Origin: a virus
Length of the DNA stretch: 58,313 bases
IMG/VR virus record: IMGVR_UViG_3300029893_000008
Span: 1 to 58,313 of that record
Reading direction: 5' to 3' (one strand)
Under the pieces are notes generated by a model. That model saw nothing but the letters and a program-made list of their open reading frames with translations. It searched no databases and was not told where the DNA came from. Shown piece by piece: positions 35,818 through 44,164 of the stretch (position 1 is the stretch's first letter; every line of letters begins with the position of its first letter). The translations under genes were made by a program, and so were the position numbers.

Positions 35818-36710
35818 AAAATTTTTTCTTCCCCATTTTCAGAATATGAAAAAAGTTTTCCTTCTCTATTCATAAAATTAAAACCCCATTTTGAAAATGT
35901 CCAAATATCACTAGAAGCCCAATAACCGTTACTTACATTGTATCTAGCCCAGTATTTAGGTGCAATAATAAAGGGATTATTCGGATTGGTAACGGATGGG
36001 ATAATTGCAAAAGATGAATTTGATAAAATAAGATTTTTAGCATGATTGATAATATAATAATCGAGTCCTATTGTAAAGTGATAAACATTCATTTTTGGTA
36101 AAATTTGACGGGCATAGTCTACATCATCTGTTACCACAGCAAAATAAACTTTTGGATTTTTATCAATCATAATTTCAATTGATTTTTTCCAGTAATCAAC
36201 ATCTAAAATCAAATTAGGAATATATACATATTCACCCCCCCTCACATTGATTACGCAAAGATTTTCATCTTCTAAATTAATCTTATGATATTCTAAAACT
36301 TTATTATAATTTTCTACATTTTCTTTTTTTATCTGATTCCACTCTTTAAGATGATTTATGTCAAAATATCTTGCATCTTGACCGCAGGAAAATACATAAA
36401 TAGTGTTATCTTTCGGACTTTCAAATACATCATTTTGAAAAGGATGATAATCATAATAATCACCATTGACATAATTTGAAATTTTCTTTTCTCTCCACAT
36501 ATAAAAGTTTTTTGTTTCCCCGTAATTTATATCAACAGGATACCCGTAATCTAAATTTAAGAAATCAGATTGTAATTTTCCGCCATAATAATCAAAAAAA
36601 TATCTCTTTGTAAAACCAAATTCTAAATTTGCCCTATGTGCTATTTCTCTAATTAAATTATATTGTATAAGTCCATTTCCTAAATTTCCTGTAAAATAAG
36701 TGGTTATCAT
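35814..36710 (-). CDS. GT11/fucosyltransferase-like glycosyltransferase
   Basis: 298 residues. The N-terminal GNLGNGLIQYNLI loop, CVINVRGGEYVYIPNL, FAVVTDDVDYARQILP and the AKNLILSNSSFAIIPS block resemble the GDP-sugar binding GT-B fold of GT11-type enzymes. The usual HxRRxD motif reads NVRGGEY here, so the activity could differ. Lies in the middle of the glycan island. Confidence 0.65.
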   Translation of the reverse strand: MITTYFTGNLGNGLIQYNLIREIAHRANLEFGFTKRYFFDYYGGKLQSDFLNLDYGYPVDINYGETKNFYMWREKKISNYVNGDYYDYHPFQNDVFESPKDNTIYVFSCGQDARYFDINHLKEWNQIKKENVENYNKVLEYHKINLEDENLCVINVRGGEYVYIPNLILDVDYWKKSIEIMIDKNPKVYFAVVTDDVDYARQILPKMNVYHFTIGLDYYIINHAKNLILSNSSFAIIPSVTNPNNPFIIAPKYWARYNVSNGYWASSDIWTFSKWGFNFMNREGKLFSYSENGEEKIL

Positions 36711-36715
36711 AAGTA

Positions 36716-37390
36716 TTATCCTTTTCTATCTGTACAAATTTTTATATTCAAATTACTAGGATACAAATTTCTATGAAATCCAAAAGTTTTTATACCTATA
36801 TTTTCTGGTACAGGTGTTTCAAAAGAAAAGTTTTTTGCTATTTCTACTGGTGCATAATTTATTCCTTCCTTTAAAAATGTGCTTCTATGATAACAACAAA
36901 TGTTTCCATCTTCATTATAATAACCCATTTCTTCTTTTAATTCAAGTCCCAATTTTTTAGGTAATTGCATCAATTTTCTACTTCTTAAACTAAATCCGCC
37001 ATTCCCTACCCTAACTACTTCCCCGTTATCTGCAATATATGAACCTTCTCTAATTTCCCATAATGCACCAATATAATCGTAATTTAACCATTCATCTGTC
37101 CATAATTGAGGATTAATCACAAAACCATGATATTGTACCAATAGTGCATGGCTTGTATCAATATAATCCCCCAAATCAAAAAAACAAAATCTATTAAAAT
37201 CCATAATATCATTAATTGGATTTATTTTTACAATCTCAATTGGCTTGGGGGGAAGTACTTCTTTATCTGTTAAAAATAAAACTTTTTTAAATCTTAATTT
37301 ATCTGTTGATACAATTAAAGCATTAATAGTTTTTTCTATTTCAATAGAAGATATAGCCACAAGTGTAACATCATTTAATATTTTATCCAT
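36716..37390 (-). CDS. DUF5672-type putative glycosyltransferase
   Basis: 224 residues. The succession LLVQYHGFVINPQLWTDEWLNYDYIGALW, then VGNGGFSLRSRKLM, then a C-terminal FGFHRN block matches the DUF5672 family, thought to be GT-A type transferases. The NGGFSLRS motif is the most diagnostic. Overlaps the GT2 gene upstream by 8 bases. Confidence 0.75.
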   Translation of the reverse strand: MDKILNDVTLVAISSIEIEKTINALIVSTDKLRFKKVLFLTDKEVLPPKPIEIVKINPINDIMDFNRFCFFDLGDYIDTSHALLVQYHGFVINPQLWTDEWLNYDYIGALWEIREGSYIADNGEVVRVGNGGFSLRSRKLMQLPKKLGLELKEEMGYYNEDGNICCYHRSTFLKEGINYAPVEIAKNFSFETPVPENIGIKTFGFHRNLYPSNLNIKICTDRKG

Positions 37391-38108
37391 TACGATACTT
37401 CCTATATATATAATTTAAATCATTACCAATAATTTCTGCTGTCATTTGACTTGTACTGCTTTCTTCCCCATTAATATAATTTTTCATTGTTATTTCATTA
37501 GATAAATAAGGTTGACCATATCTTTCCACGAGTCTATGATACCATTCACAATCATAGTAGTATTTCAGATTATTATCAAATAGAGGAATTTTATACATAT
37601 TCCTAATTGTAACGCAAGATGGTGTACCAATTGTATTTACAATAACTATATCTTGATTATAAGATGGGTAGTGAAAATCTCTAAACTGTTCAACTTTATT
37701 ATCTAATATATGTGCGTAAGCAAAAGCATACCAAAAATAATTTTTATTATCTAATATAATTTTTTCAATTATATTTAAAGAATTATTATCAAATAATGTA
37801 TCATCTTGACAAAGTAATTTAATATATTCACCTTTTGCATTAAGTAATAAATTGTTAAAATTATTTCCAGCACCCTTATCATTTTCATTCTTTATATATC
37901 GAATATTAATTCTATCTTTCCAACTTTTATAAACCTTATAAATTATATCATCATCTGAATCATCACTAACTAGAATTTCGTAATATTTATCAGAATAATA
38001 CTGCTCATAAATGCTTCTAATTGCTCTTTCAAGATAAAAATGACCTTTTCCACGCATAGAATAAGCAGGGATACCTATTGTAAAAAATAAATTATATTTA
38101 CCAGTCAA
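37383..38108 (-). CDS. glycosyltransferase family 2
   Basis: 241 residues starting at a TTG (38108) with AAAGGA 8 bases upstream; an ATG further in would cut off the conserved FFTIGIPAYS strand. GT-A motifs: EILVSDDSDDD, GAGNNFNNLL, GEYIKLLCQDDTLF (DxD equivalent QDD). It transfers a nucleotide-sugar glycosyl unit. Part of the glycan operon. Confidence 0.85.
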   Translation of the reverse strand: MTGKYNLFFTIGIPAYSMRGKGHFYLERAIRSIYEQYYSDKYYEILVSDDSDDDIIYKVYKSWKDRINIRYIKNENDKGAGNNFNNLLLNAKGEYIKLLCQDDTLFDNNSLNIIEKIILDNKNYFWYAFAYAHILDNKVEQFRDFHYPSYNQDIVIVNTIGTPSCVTIRNMYKIPLFDNNLKYYYDCEWYHRLVERYGQPYLSNEITMKNYINGEESSTSQMTAEIIGNDLNYIYRKYRNG

Positions 38109-38805
38109 TACTTAATTCCTTTCTTAACTTATCTAAATTCATTGTAATATTTGATGGCATACTTTCATGGATTAAAAAAAACTCTTCATAAGATTCTGGA
38201 TTTGTTCTTTTAGCCAATTCATACATGCTTTTTGTTCTTGTACCCACATTATAAACACCTTTTGCATTTTTTTTGACCAACCATATAATTAAAGTCGCTA
38301 TCTTATCAACATAATCAAAATTACCAACCATTTGAAAAACCTTTTTATAAGGAAAAGGCTTTTTCTTAAAAGAAGTCCTTATAATAAGATTTTTTTCAAA
38401 TAATTGACAATAGGCATCTGATAATAATTTTGTATAACTGTACCAGTTATTAGCATGGACGGGTACATCTGTTTCTTTTGCATTTATTTTAGAATTTGCG
38501 TACAAGTAATCCGTGCTAATTTGAACAAGTTTAATATTTTTAGAATTACACCAATTTGCCAGATGAATTACAAATACATAATTTGTATCCCAATGCAAAA
38601 TTTTTCCCTCTTCTGTCATATTATAGGTGCTTGTATATGCAATTGCATTTAAAATTACATCAGGATTTTCTTTTTCTAAAAATGGAATAAGTGTTTTAAA
38701 ATCTCTTGCTTCTATTCCATCTTTTTTTCTAGAAATATAATTCCATTTAGTTTGTCTTATAATTTCATTTCCCAATAAACCATCACCCAATACTAATATA
38801 TTCAT
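38098..38805 (-). CDS. RmlD-like sugar nucleotide reductase (extended SDR)
   Basis: 235 residues, slightly shorter than typical RmlD (~290). NAD(P)-binding motif VLGDGLLGNEI, then PDVILNAIAYT, VQISTDYLYA (Ser/Asp active site) and YSYTK (Tyr-x3-Lys). It would reduce a 4-keto-6-deoxy sugar nucleotide. It overlaps the aminotransferase-like gene upstream by 23 bases, suggesting their products act in the same pathway. Confidence 0.82.
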   Translation of the reverse strand: MNILVLGDGLLGNEIIRQTKWNYISRKKDGIEARDFKTLIPFLEKENPDVILNAIAYTSTYNMTEEGKILHWDTNYVFVIHLANWCNSKNIKLVQISTDYLYANSKINAKETDVPVHANNWYSYTKLLSDAYCQLFEKNLIIRTSFKKKPFPYKKVFQMVGNFDYVDKIATLIIWLVKKNAKGVYNVGTRTKSMYELAKRTNPESYEEFFLIHESMPSNITMNLDKLRKELSIDW

Positions 38806-40078
38806 CTAGCACCTCACTAATATATTCAAAAGTATCATTATTATAATGCGGGGAAGCACCAATAAAAAATACAAGGTCTAATACTTTATTTGCTTCTGGA
38901 TAATCTAAATAATTCCCATATTCTCTATATGCAGGATGAAGTAATATATTTCCAGCAAAATAGTTTCGTGTTTGTATTTTTTTACTTTCCAAAAAAGAAA
39001 CAAGTTTTCTTTTTTCTGACGGACTTTCACAAATAAATGGTGTTCCAAACCATGATACAAAAGATTTACCTAATACTTTTGGACTTTTTATATTCTTTAT
39101 TTTTTCTGTAAATATTTTTGTAATTGTGTTCTTACTATTTATTCTTCTTGAATGAATCTCTTCACCTTTTTTTATTTGCTCTAACCCGATAGCACCCTGT
39201 AAATCTAATGGTTTTAAATTGTAACCAATATTTGTAAAATAATATTTATGGTCTATTGTTTCAGAATAATAAGGCTTTAAATAAGGATAAAATCTGTTTT
39301 GACAAGTTCCATTAGGAAGCAGATTTGCACTTCCAACACAATAACAGTCCCTACCCCACCATGCCATACTTCTAGCAATATCTATGATTTCTTTATTATT
39401 AGATGTAATAGCACCGCCCTCTGCCGTGCAGAAGTGGTGTGCTGGATAGAAAGAATAACTACTTGCAATAGATAGTTCTGGAAGAAATTTATTATCCCAT
39501 TTGCTACCCAATGAATCACAACAATCTGTTAATAATAAAAGATTATATTTTTTGCAAATTTCATCTAATTTATCGTAGTCTGGTGGATTTCCCAATACGG
39601 GTGAAACAAATATAATTTTTGTTTTATCTGTTATTTTTTCTTCTATTTTTTCAATATTAAAATTTAATGTATCAAATTCTATATCTATAAAAACTGGTTT
39701 GAGATTATTTAATATAACTGCTGAATAGGTTGTAGGAAAACCCACTGCTGACAAGATTACTTCTGAATTGTCTGCTATCTGATAATATTTTTTTACACTA
39801 GCAATCAATAATAAATTTGCACTGCTACCGCTATTAACCATAACAGCATATTTTTGATTATTGATTTTTGAAAATTCCCTTTCAAAAGCGTGAACTTTTT
39901 CCCCGCTCGAAATCCATTTGCCATTTAGTAAAGAATTAATAGCCGAAAGAATTTCCTTTTCATCCCAAAAGGGAGATGAGTATAAAACAGCATCTCCCTT
40001 TTTATAAGAATTTTTTATATAAGGTATATTTATATTTAAATTTTCTTTTATTATTTCTAGCAATTCTAAATTATTCAT
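38783..40078 (-). CDS. RfbH/E1-type CDP-4-keto-6-deoxyhexose 3-dehydrase (PMP + Fe-S)
   Basis: 431 residues, DegT/AHBA fold. The usual PLP-binding Lys is replaced by His214 in SFYPAHHFCTAEGG, the hallmark of dehydrases of the RfbH (E1) type. Four cysteines fit the E1 [2Fe-2S] pattern: Cys187, then 57 residues to Cys245, Cys247, and Cys259. The last spacing is 11 residues instead of the 7 known for E1. These enzymes remove the C3 hydroxyl on the way to 3,6-dideoxy sugars. The partner reductase (E3) is not seen here and might come from the host. Confidence 0.85.
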   Translation of the reverse strand: MNNLELLEIIKENLNINIPYIKNSYKKGDAVLYSSPFWDEKEILSAINSLLNGKWISSGEKVHAFEREFSKINNQKYAVMVNSGSSANLLLIASVKKYYQIADNSEVILSAVGFPTTYSAVILNNLKPVFIDIEFDTLNFNIEKIEEKITDKTKIIFVSPVLGNPPDYDKLDEICKKYNLLLLTDCCDSLGSKWDNKFLPELSIASSYSFYPAHHFCTAEGGAITSNNKEIIDIARSMAWWGRDCYCVGSANLLPNGTCQNRFYPYLKPYYSETIDHKYYFTNIGYNLKPLDLQGAIGLEQIKKGEEIHSRRINSKNTITKIFTEKIKNIKSPKVLGKSFVSWFGTPFICESPSEKRKLVSFLESKKIQTRNYFAGNILLHPAYREYGNYLDYPEANKVLDLVFFIGASPHYNNDTFEYISEVLDEYISIG

Positions 40079-40241
40079 CTTTTTCTTTTTTTACCCGCTC
40101 TCTCTGCATATCTAGGTTATGTAAATCTTTTAACATTTCGTTGTGCTTTTCTGGATTGGGGGTAACTTCTAACATTGTTTCAATAATTCCAATAATGGCA
40201 TCTAATAAGTTTAATTTGTGTTCTTTTGTTTTTTTAGTCAT
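40071..40241 (-). CDS. 56-residue charged small protein
   Basis: AGAGGA sits just before the ATG at 40241. A mostly helical, Lys/Glu-rich protein (LLDAIIGIIETMLEV core). Its end overlaps the start of the dehydrase gene by 8 bases, so it opens the glycan operon. Function unknown. Confidence 0.7.
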   Translation of the reverse strand: MTKKTKEHKLNLLDAIIGIIETMLEVTPNPEKHNEMLKDLHNLDMQRERVKKEKDE

Positions 40242-40275
40242 TTTGTCCTCTCTTATAGGAAATAAAATTGTTATT

Positions 40276-40578
40276 TTATTCTTCTTTTATGACAGGTATT
40301 TTTGAAATTTCTTTTTCTACTATCTTTATTTTAGTAATACCGTTTTCTGTTTTATATGTAACTTTCTCAATATTCGGGCAATAATAATCTTGAAGTATAA
40401 ATATTAATTTATCATTTTCTTTATCAAAAACTTGTATTGTTATGTAGTCTTGCCTTTGTTTTACTTTTACATCTATTTCTTTTATACCAGCAGTAACTAT
40501 TTCAAATGTATTATCTTCTATGAAATTTTCCTCAAAATATTTAGGAAAGTAGTATAAGAAACTTCTCATATATTTCAT
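40276..40578 (-). CDS. hypothetical 100-residue protein
   Basis: AAAGGAG before the ATG at 40578; strong promoter upstream. The protein has an all-beta C-terminal two-thirds (VKVKQRQDYITIQVF ... ITKIKIVEKEIS) and no recognisable catalytic motif. First gene of the transcript leading into the glycan island. Confidence 0.65.
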   Translation of the reverse strand: MKYMRSFLYYFPKYFEENFIEDNTFEIVTAGIKEIDVKVKQRQDYITIQVFDKENDKLIFILQDYYCPNIEKVTYKTENGITKIKIVEKEISKIPVIKEE

Positions 40579-40612
40579 AAAACTCCTTTCCCCTATAAGA
40601 GAGGACTTTATT

Positions 40613-40641
40613 ATTATAACAATAAATTACTATTTTGTCAA
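40613..40641 (-). promoter_or_regulatory. promoter leading into the glycan island
   Basis: TTGACA (40641-40636), 17-base spacer, TATAAT (40618-40613), 35 bases before the ATG at 40578. Confidence 0.87.
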
Positions 40642-40644
40642 GTA

Positions 40645-40731
40645 TTAATTGTCATCCAACTTTGTAATTTTAATTTTAGTACCACGAAAGATAAAAATTA
40701 ACAATTCAATAAGGGACATAAATTTAAACAT
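40645..40731 (-). CDS. 28-residue hydrophobic microprotein
   Basis: AAAGGAGTG at optimal distance before the ATG at 40731. The N-terminal half is hydrophobic (FMSLIELLIFIF), the C-terminal half basic then acidic. Ends next to the promoter at 40641. Its small size makes it tentative, but the ribosome site is better than many in the window. It would be co-transcribed with the upstream tRNA. Confidence 0.45.
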   Translation of the reverse strand: MFKFMSLIELLIFIFRGTKIKITKLDDN

Positions 40732-40774
40732 TTTAATCACTCCTTTTATTTTTTTTTATTTTCTCTGGGTTTTG

Positions 40775-40846
40775 TCCCCCCAGCAAGATTCGAACTTGCA
40801 CCTAAAGATTAGAAGTCTTTTGTTCTATCCCTTGAACTATGGGGGG
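40775..40846 (-). tRNA. tRNA-Arg (UCU)
   Basis: A complete 72-base cloverleaf on the minus strand: acceptor CCCCCCA/TGGGGGG, D-stem GTTC/GAAC, anticodon stem AAAGA/TCTTT with loop CTTCTAA (anticodon TCT), T-arm GCAAG-TTCGAAT-CTTGC. The 3' CCA is not encoded. It reads AGA, a frequent Arg codon in this AT-rich genome. Confidence 0.95.
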
Positions 40847-40854
40847 TTTATAGA

Positions 40855-41103
40855 TTACACAGAGAAATGTTTTTTATACTGTTCCCACAAAAACTTCCGA
40901 TGTTCTCTTGGTAGATTTTTAATTGCTCTACTAAAGGCAATCTTTCTACCAATTTTCTTTTGTGGATTATCAAAGTTTTTGTTACAAAAAGCATAGCCTT
41001 CTAAAATTTTATCTTTCCAATAAACTTTGCATTCTGTAATTAATGGAAAATTTTTCACATATCCATATCGAAACTTGATAAAAAGAGTAGGGTCATCGTA
41101 CAT
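40855..41103 (-). CDS. hypothetical 82-residue basic protein
   Basis: AAGGAA upstream of the ATG. Basic and aromatic, with an RKIAFSRAIKNLPREHRKFLW helix-like C-terminus. Ends 8 bases before the tRNA-Arg gene, so the tRNA is probably processed from the same transcript. Function unknown. Confidence 0.65.
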   Translation of the reverse strand: MYDDPTLFIKFRYGYVKNFPLITECKVYWKDKILEGYAFCNKNFDNPQKKIGRKIAFSRAIKNLPREHRKFLWEQYKKHFSV

Positions 41104-41122
41104 TTTAAAATTCCTTTCTTTG

Positions 41123-41323
41123 TTATTTGTTTTTGTTTGAATTATATTCTGCCGAAATAACTATTACTGTTAACAAATTAGCAAATCCCAAAAAATAAAT
41201 TAATATTTTTTCTATTAAACTTTTAAAATACAACTCCCCAAAAATAAAACTAAAAAATAATATAAATAGAGTAATTAGCCACTTATAAACTAAATCTACT
41301 TTATCAATTCTTTTTTCTTTCAT
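41123..41323 (-). CDS. small two-span membrane protein A
   Basis: 66 residues with AAAGGAG. Two hydrophobic segments (WLITLFILFFSFIFG and ILIYFLGFANLLTVIVI) and a Lys-rich C-terminus. Related in layout and in the FANxx core to the protein at 41400-41600, so the two look like tandem duplicates. Function unknown; superinfection or membrane modulation is possible. Confidence 0.65.
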   Translation of the reverse strand: MKEKRIDKVDLVYKWLITLFILFFSFIFGELYFKSLIEKILIYFLGFANLLTVIVISAEYNSNKNK

Positions 41324-41359
41324 TACAACTCCTTTGGTTATGCATTTATTTCTATCTAC

Positions 41360-41387
41360 ATTATATCAAAGATTTATAAATTGTCAA
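41360..41387 (-). promoter_or_regulatory. promoter before small membrane protein A
   Basis: TTGACA (41387-41382), 16-base spacer, TATAAT (41365-41360), 37 bases before the ATG at 41323. Confidence 0.83.
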
Positions 41388-41399
41388 GTACCAATTTTA

Positions 41400-41600
41400 C
41401 TATTCTCTTTTTGCGTGGAGATAATCAATAAATAATATAATCAACAAAAAGAAATTAGCAAAGGAAATAAACCACATTATATACCTCAATCCAATTTCAT
41501 AAATAAAAAATCCAGAAATAAGAGTCAATAAAAATATAAGGAAAACAATAATTCCGATAAAAATCAAATCTTTTTTACTTGCAGGTTCATACATTTCCAT
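41400..41600 (-). CDS. small two-span membrane protein B
   Basis: 66 residues, same length as protein A, with GAAGGAG before the ATG. Two hydrophobic segments (LIFIGIIVFLIFLLTLI and WFISFANFFLLIILFI) and a basic tail. The SFAN/GFAN core and spacing suggest common origin with A. Confidence 0.65.
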   Translation of the reverse strand: MEMYEPASKKDLIFIGIIVFLIFLLTLISGFFIYEIGLRYIMWFISFANFFLLIILFIDYLHAKRE

Positions 41601-41913
41601 TTTGATACTCCTTCATTTTTTCTATTAATAGTTTATTTAATTTCAAATTGTATTTTTTACATACACAAGTTATTTTATCACCTTTATATCCTCTAATACA
41701 AAGGTTTTTTATGTTAGCAATTTCAGAGAGAGGATTATCATAGTAATCATCTGGAAAAGATAAATAATTAAAATCTTTATATTTTTCATTAAAATCTGTT
41801 ATTTTTATAAAATATTCAATAAATTTACTTAAAATAAATTTTTCATTTCCAATTTCTAATAAATTCAATCCCTCATAATCTACATAAACAAGTGCTAAAA
41901 CAGTTCTTTTCAT
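41587..41913 (-). CDS. hypothetical 108-residue protein
   Basis: AGGAATAAT upstream. Contains a VLALVYVDYEGLNLLEI strand region and a later CIRGYKGDKITCVCKKY segment with three Cys. Overlaps the membrane protein B start by 14 bases. I do not recognise it. Confidence 0.6.
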   Translation of the reverse strand: MKRTVLALVYVDYEGLNLLEIGNEKFILSKFIEYFIKITDFNEKYKDFNYLSFPDDYYDNPLSEIANIKNLCIRGYKGDKITCVCKKYNLKLNKLLIEKMKEYQNGNV

Positions 41914-41919
41914 TTTTTA

Positions 41920-42306
41920 TTATTCCTGTTTTTTTATTAATTTATTAATTTCTTTTATAGTATGAAGTATATTTTTGATATAATATATATTGGGATTATC
42001 TACATAAGAAAAAATTTCATCTTCACTTATAGAAATACCATTCTTTTTTATTTTTTCGGGTAACTTATCAATAATTTCTTTTGGGTTTATTCCCCTAAAC
42101 TTTACTCGCATAAAAGTTTCTCCAAAGTCTGTTATCTTAATTTTACCATTTTCATCCAGCACATATAAATCCACATAATCATTATCAATATGTAATTTTT
42201 GTGTATGAATAATTAAAATATCGTTTTCAACACTAGAAGAATTTTCTTCTATGTAGTTTAAAATTTCTTTGTTGTCTATTTTGTTTAGCACTGTTAAATC
42301 CCCCAT
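41920..42306 (-). CDS. DUF1828-like protein
   Basis: 128 residues as drawn; a GTG five codons in (42291) with GGGGGAT upstream is an alternative start. The order of a DNDYVDLYVLDENGKIKITDFGET strand pair followed by a helix/turn (MRVKFRGINPKEIIDKLPEK) resembles DUF1828, whose role is unclear. It lies in a cluster of uncharacterised small early genes. Confidence 0.5.
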   Translation of the reverse strand: MGDLTVLNKIDNKEILNYIEENSSSVENDILIIHTQKLHIDNDYVDLYVLDENGKIKITDFGETFMRVKFRGINPKEIIDKLPEKIKKNGISISEDEIFSYVDNPNIYYIKNILHTIKEINKLIKKQE

Positions 42307-42884
42307 ATATTAAAAATTAATTCTTTTGATAAATCTATTTTTTCTCCGTTGTAAAAAATTTCTATTTTTGTGTTATGTATAAAATCGGTATAAGTAATAT
42401 TACCAAACTCTGTCTTAACATATCGGTATCCCATTCTTATATTACTTATAATAGAATCTAAAATAAAATTATACTTTTCTAAAACAGATTTTAAATCTCC
42501 AAGTTTTAAAACTATATTTTTATATACTAAAAAATACAAACTAACATTTCTTAAAAAACTATATTTCTCAAAAACTGTATTTATTTCAGAAATACATTCC
42601 TTCCTCATCGTATATAATTCATTATAAAAAATATCATTTGAATAAAATTTTTTGTCTATGTCCTTATACCAAGAAGCAGTAAAATTTTCCCATTTAAAAT
42701 TATATAATTGTTCAGGGTCATCTTCTCTATATGATACTACTGTAAAAACTTTACCCCTAAAAGCACTTCCTGTATCCTGAAAAGGACAACGATAATTATC
42801 TTTAATAAGATACCTCATAGTATTTTTTAGGGAGATTTGTATTTCTTTTAGAACATTATAAATATCTTCTTTTTCTGCTGTCAT
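42294..42884 (-). CDS. hypothetical 196-residue protein
   Basis: AAAGGTG before the ATG. Mixed alpha/beta with many aromatic residues; Cys at CPFQDTGSAF and at TMRKECISE. No motif is recognised. Overlaps the next gene by 13 bases. Confidence 0.6.
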   Translation of the reverse strand: MTAEKEDIYNVLKEIQISLKNTMRYLIKDNYRCPFQDTGSAFRGKVFTVVSYREDDPEQLYNFKWENFTASWYKDIDKKFYSNDIFYNELYTMRKECISEINTVFEKYSFLRNVSLYFLVYKNIVLKLGDLKSVLEKYNFILDSIISNIRMGYRYVKTEFGNITYTDFIHNTKIEIFYNGEKIDLSKELIFNIWGI

Positions 42885-42898
42885 AATAACACCTTTTA

Positions 42899-43138
42899 TT
42901 ATTCGGGGGATTCTATATATGACCAGTAGTCAGGTTCAAAAGAAATTTCAAAATCTTCTGAATCTGCTTCCCATACTGGAATTGTAACCAATTCATTATT
43001 TTTTTTGCAGGTAATTAATTTACTAATTCTTCCTGTAATATAATAAAAAGTATCATCTTCCAATTTTATTGCACATAAAACTATCTCATCAATAATTGGT
43101 AATTTTCGATTTTCACCTTTACATTTTACCCATTTCAT
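42899..43138 (-). CDS. DUF551-like small protein
   Basis: 79 residues with AAGGAT. Begins MKWVKCKGENRKLPIIDEIV and ends in a Trp/Glu/Pro segment (FEPDYWSYIESPE), which matches the W..LP..D...V...HW...P layout of DUF551 phage proteins. Function unknown. Confidence 0.55.
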   Translation of the reverse strand: MKWVKCKGENRKLPIIDEIVLCAIKLEDDTFYYITGRISKLITCKKNNELVTIPVWEADSEDFEISFEPDYWSYIESPE

Positions 43139-43183
43139 TTTATTCTATCCTTTATAATATTATATCTAATATATCTTCAAAAG

Positions 43184-43489
43184 TTAATATGTATTTTTAT
43201 ATTTTTTTCTTTTAGATTTTTTCCACCACATTTTAGGTTTATGGGGTGGAATTGTATGAATATATAAATCTGCATCATCTGACATTTGTATAGATGACCA
43301 AACCCTTCTTTTACAAATAGGACAGGTCATTTTTATTCTCTTTATTAAAGAGGGTCTTATTCCAGCAAAAGCCTGTGTATAATTTAATAACCGTCCCATC
43401 TTATAATTTTTTTGATAATTTAATATATAGTTAAAAGGTATTTCCCTATATGTCTTATCTGTACCGTAACATAAATGCTCTTTTTTCAT
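43184..43489 (-). CDS. zinc-knuckle protein, basic C-terminus
   Basis: 101 residues; CPICKRRVW gives one CxxC pair, with His residues downstream (YIHTIPPHKP) that could complete a zinc site. Ends in a Lys/Arg-rich tail. Starts 3 bases after the stop of the methyltransferase's restored frame. Unknown function. Confidence 0.55.
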   Translation of the reverse strand: MKKEHLCYGTDKTYREIPFNYILNYQKNYKMGRLLNYTQAFAGIRPSLIKRIKMTCPICKRRVWSSIQMSDDADLYIHTIPPHKPKMWWKKSKRKKYKNTY

Positions 43490-43492
43490 ATA

Positions 43493-43983
43493 TTATACCT
43501 CTTCTGGATTTACTCTAATAATTTTTACATCTCCCTTGTATCCTTTTTCCCATATATACCATCCGAATAACCATCCTAATTTTGTTTCTTTCCATTGTAT
43601 AGGTCTTGTAATAACATAAATTGTTTTAAATTTTCAGAAGTTCTTGTTTCAACTTCATTACCAATATTTTTTATATACCACAACAGGGCTAATTTATCTT
43701 TTACAATACTTAACAAGTGTTTTTTTACAGATTGTTGGTGAGTAAAAGGTGGATTAGTAATTATATTGTCATATTTTTCCTTTATGTCAAATAAATCTAT
43801 AACTTTTCCATAACCATAATTATATTTATCAGAAGAAAATACTTTCATGTGTTCTTTTTTCAATACTTCACTAATTGCACCATCACCACAGCAGGGTTCT
43901 AAAACACTTCCGAAAAAATTTTCTCTTTTAAGTAGTATTCTTGTAACATATTCTGGTGTTCTTACAAAATCATTTTTAACCAT
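43493..43983 (-). pseudogene. adenine methyltransferase gene with a -1 frameshift
   Basis: The present frame (43576-43983, 135 residues) has motif I EPCCGDGAISEVL and the catalytic NPPF, then stops after an unrelated NGKKQN ending. From about base 43619 the neighbouring frame stays open to TAA at 43493-43495 and reads RPIQWKETKLGWLFGWYIW then EKGYKGD, the normal C-terminus of this phage methyltransferase type. Adding one base in the AATTTATG tract near 43617 would restore about 163-164 residues. Either a real mutation, a sequencing error, or less likely programmed slippage. Confidence 0.75.
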
Positions 43984-43984
43984 G

Positions 43985-44164
43985 CTATTTTCCTTTATTT
44001 ACTTTATATAATTCATCTTCACATAGATATTGAACAGAAACAAAAAAACCCAATAAAATATACAAAAATAATGGAATATTCAAATTAATGAAAACATCTA
44101 AAACAAAAATAAATAAAAATACAAAAATTAAATAAATTGATTTTAATTTTCTAATTAAATTCAT
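43985..44164 (-). CDS. 59-residue two-span membrane protein
   Basis: The ATG overlaps the upstream stop (ATGA). Hydrophobic segments IYLIFVFLFIFVLDVFI and LFLYILLGFFVSV, with an acidic/basic tail. It lies between two methyltransferase genes. Function unknown. Confidence 0.6.
   Translation of the reverse strand: MNLIRKLKSIYLIFVFLFIFVLDVFINLNIPLFLYILLGFFVSVQYLCEDELYKVNKGK

Noticed and set aside
38783-40078. Ordinary DegT sugar aminotransferase
   Set aside because: The PLP-binding Lys is His, and the four Cys fit the Fe-S dehydrase pattern.
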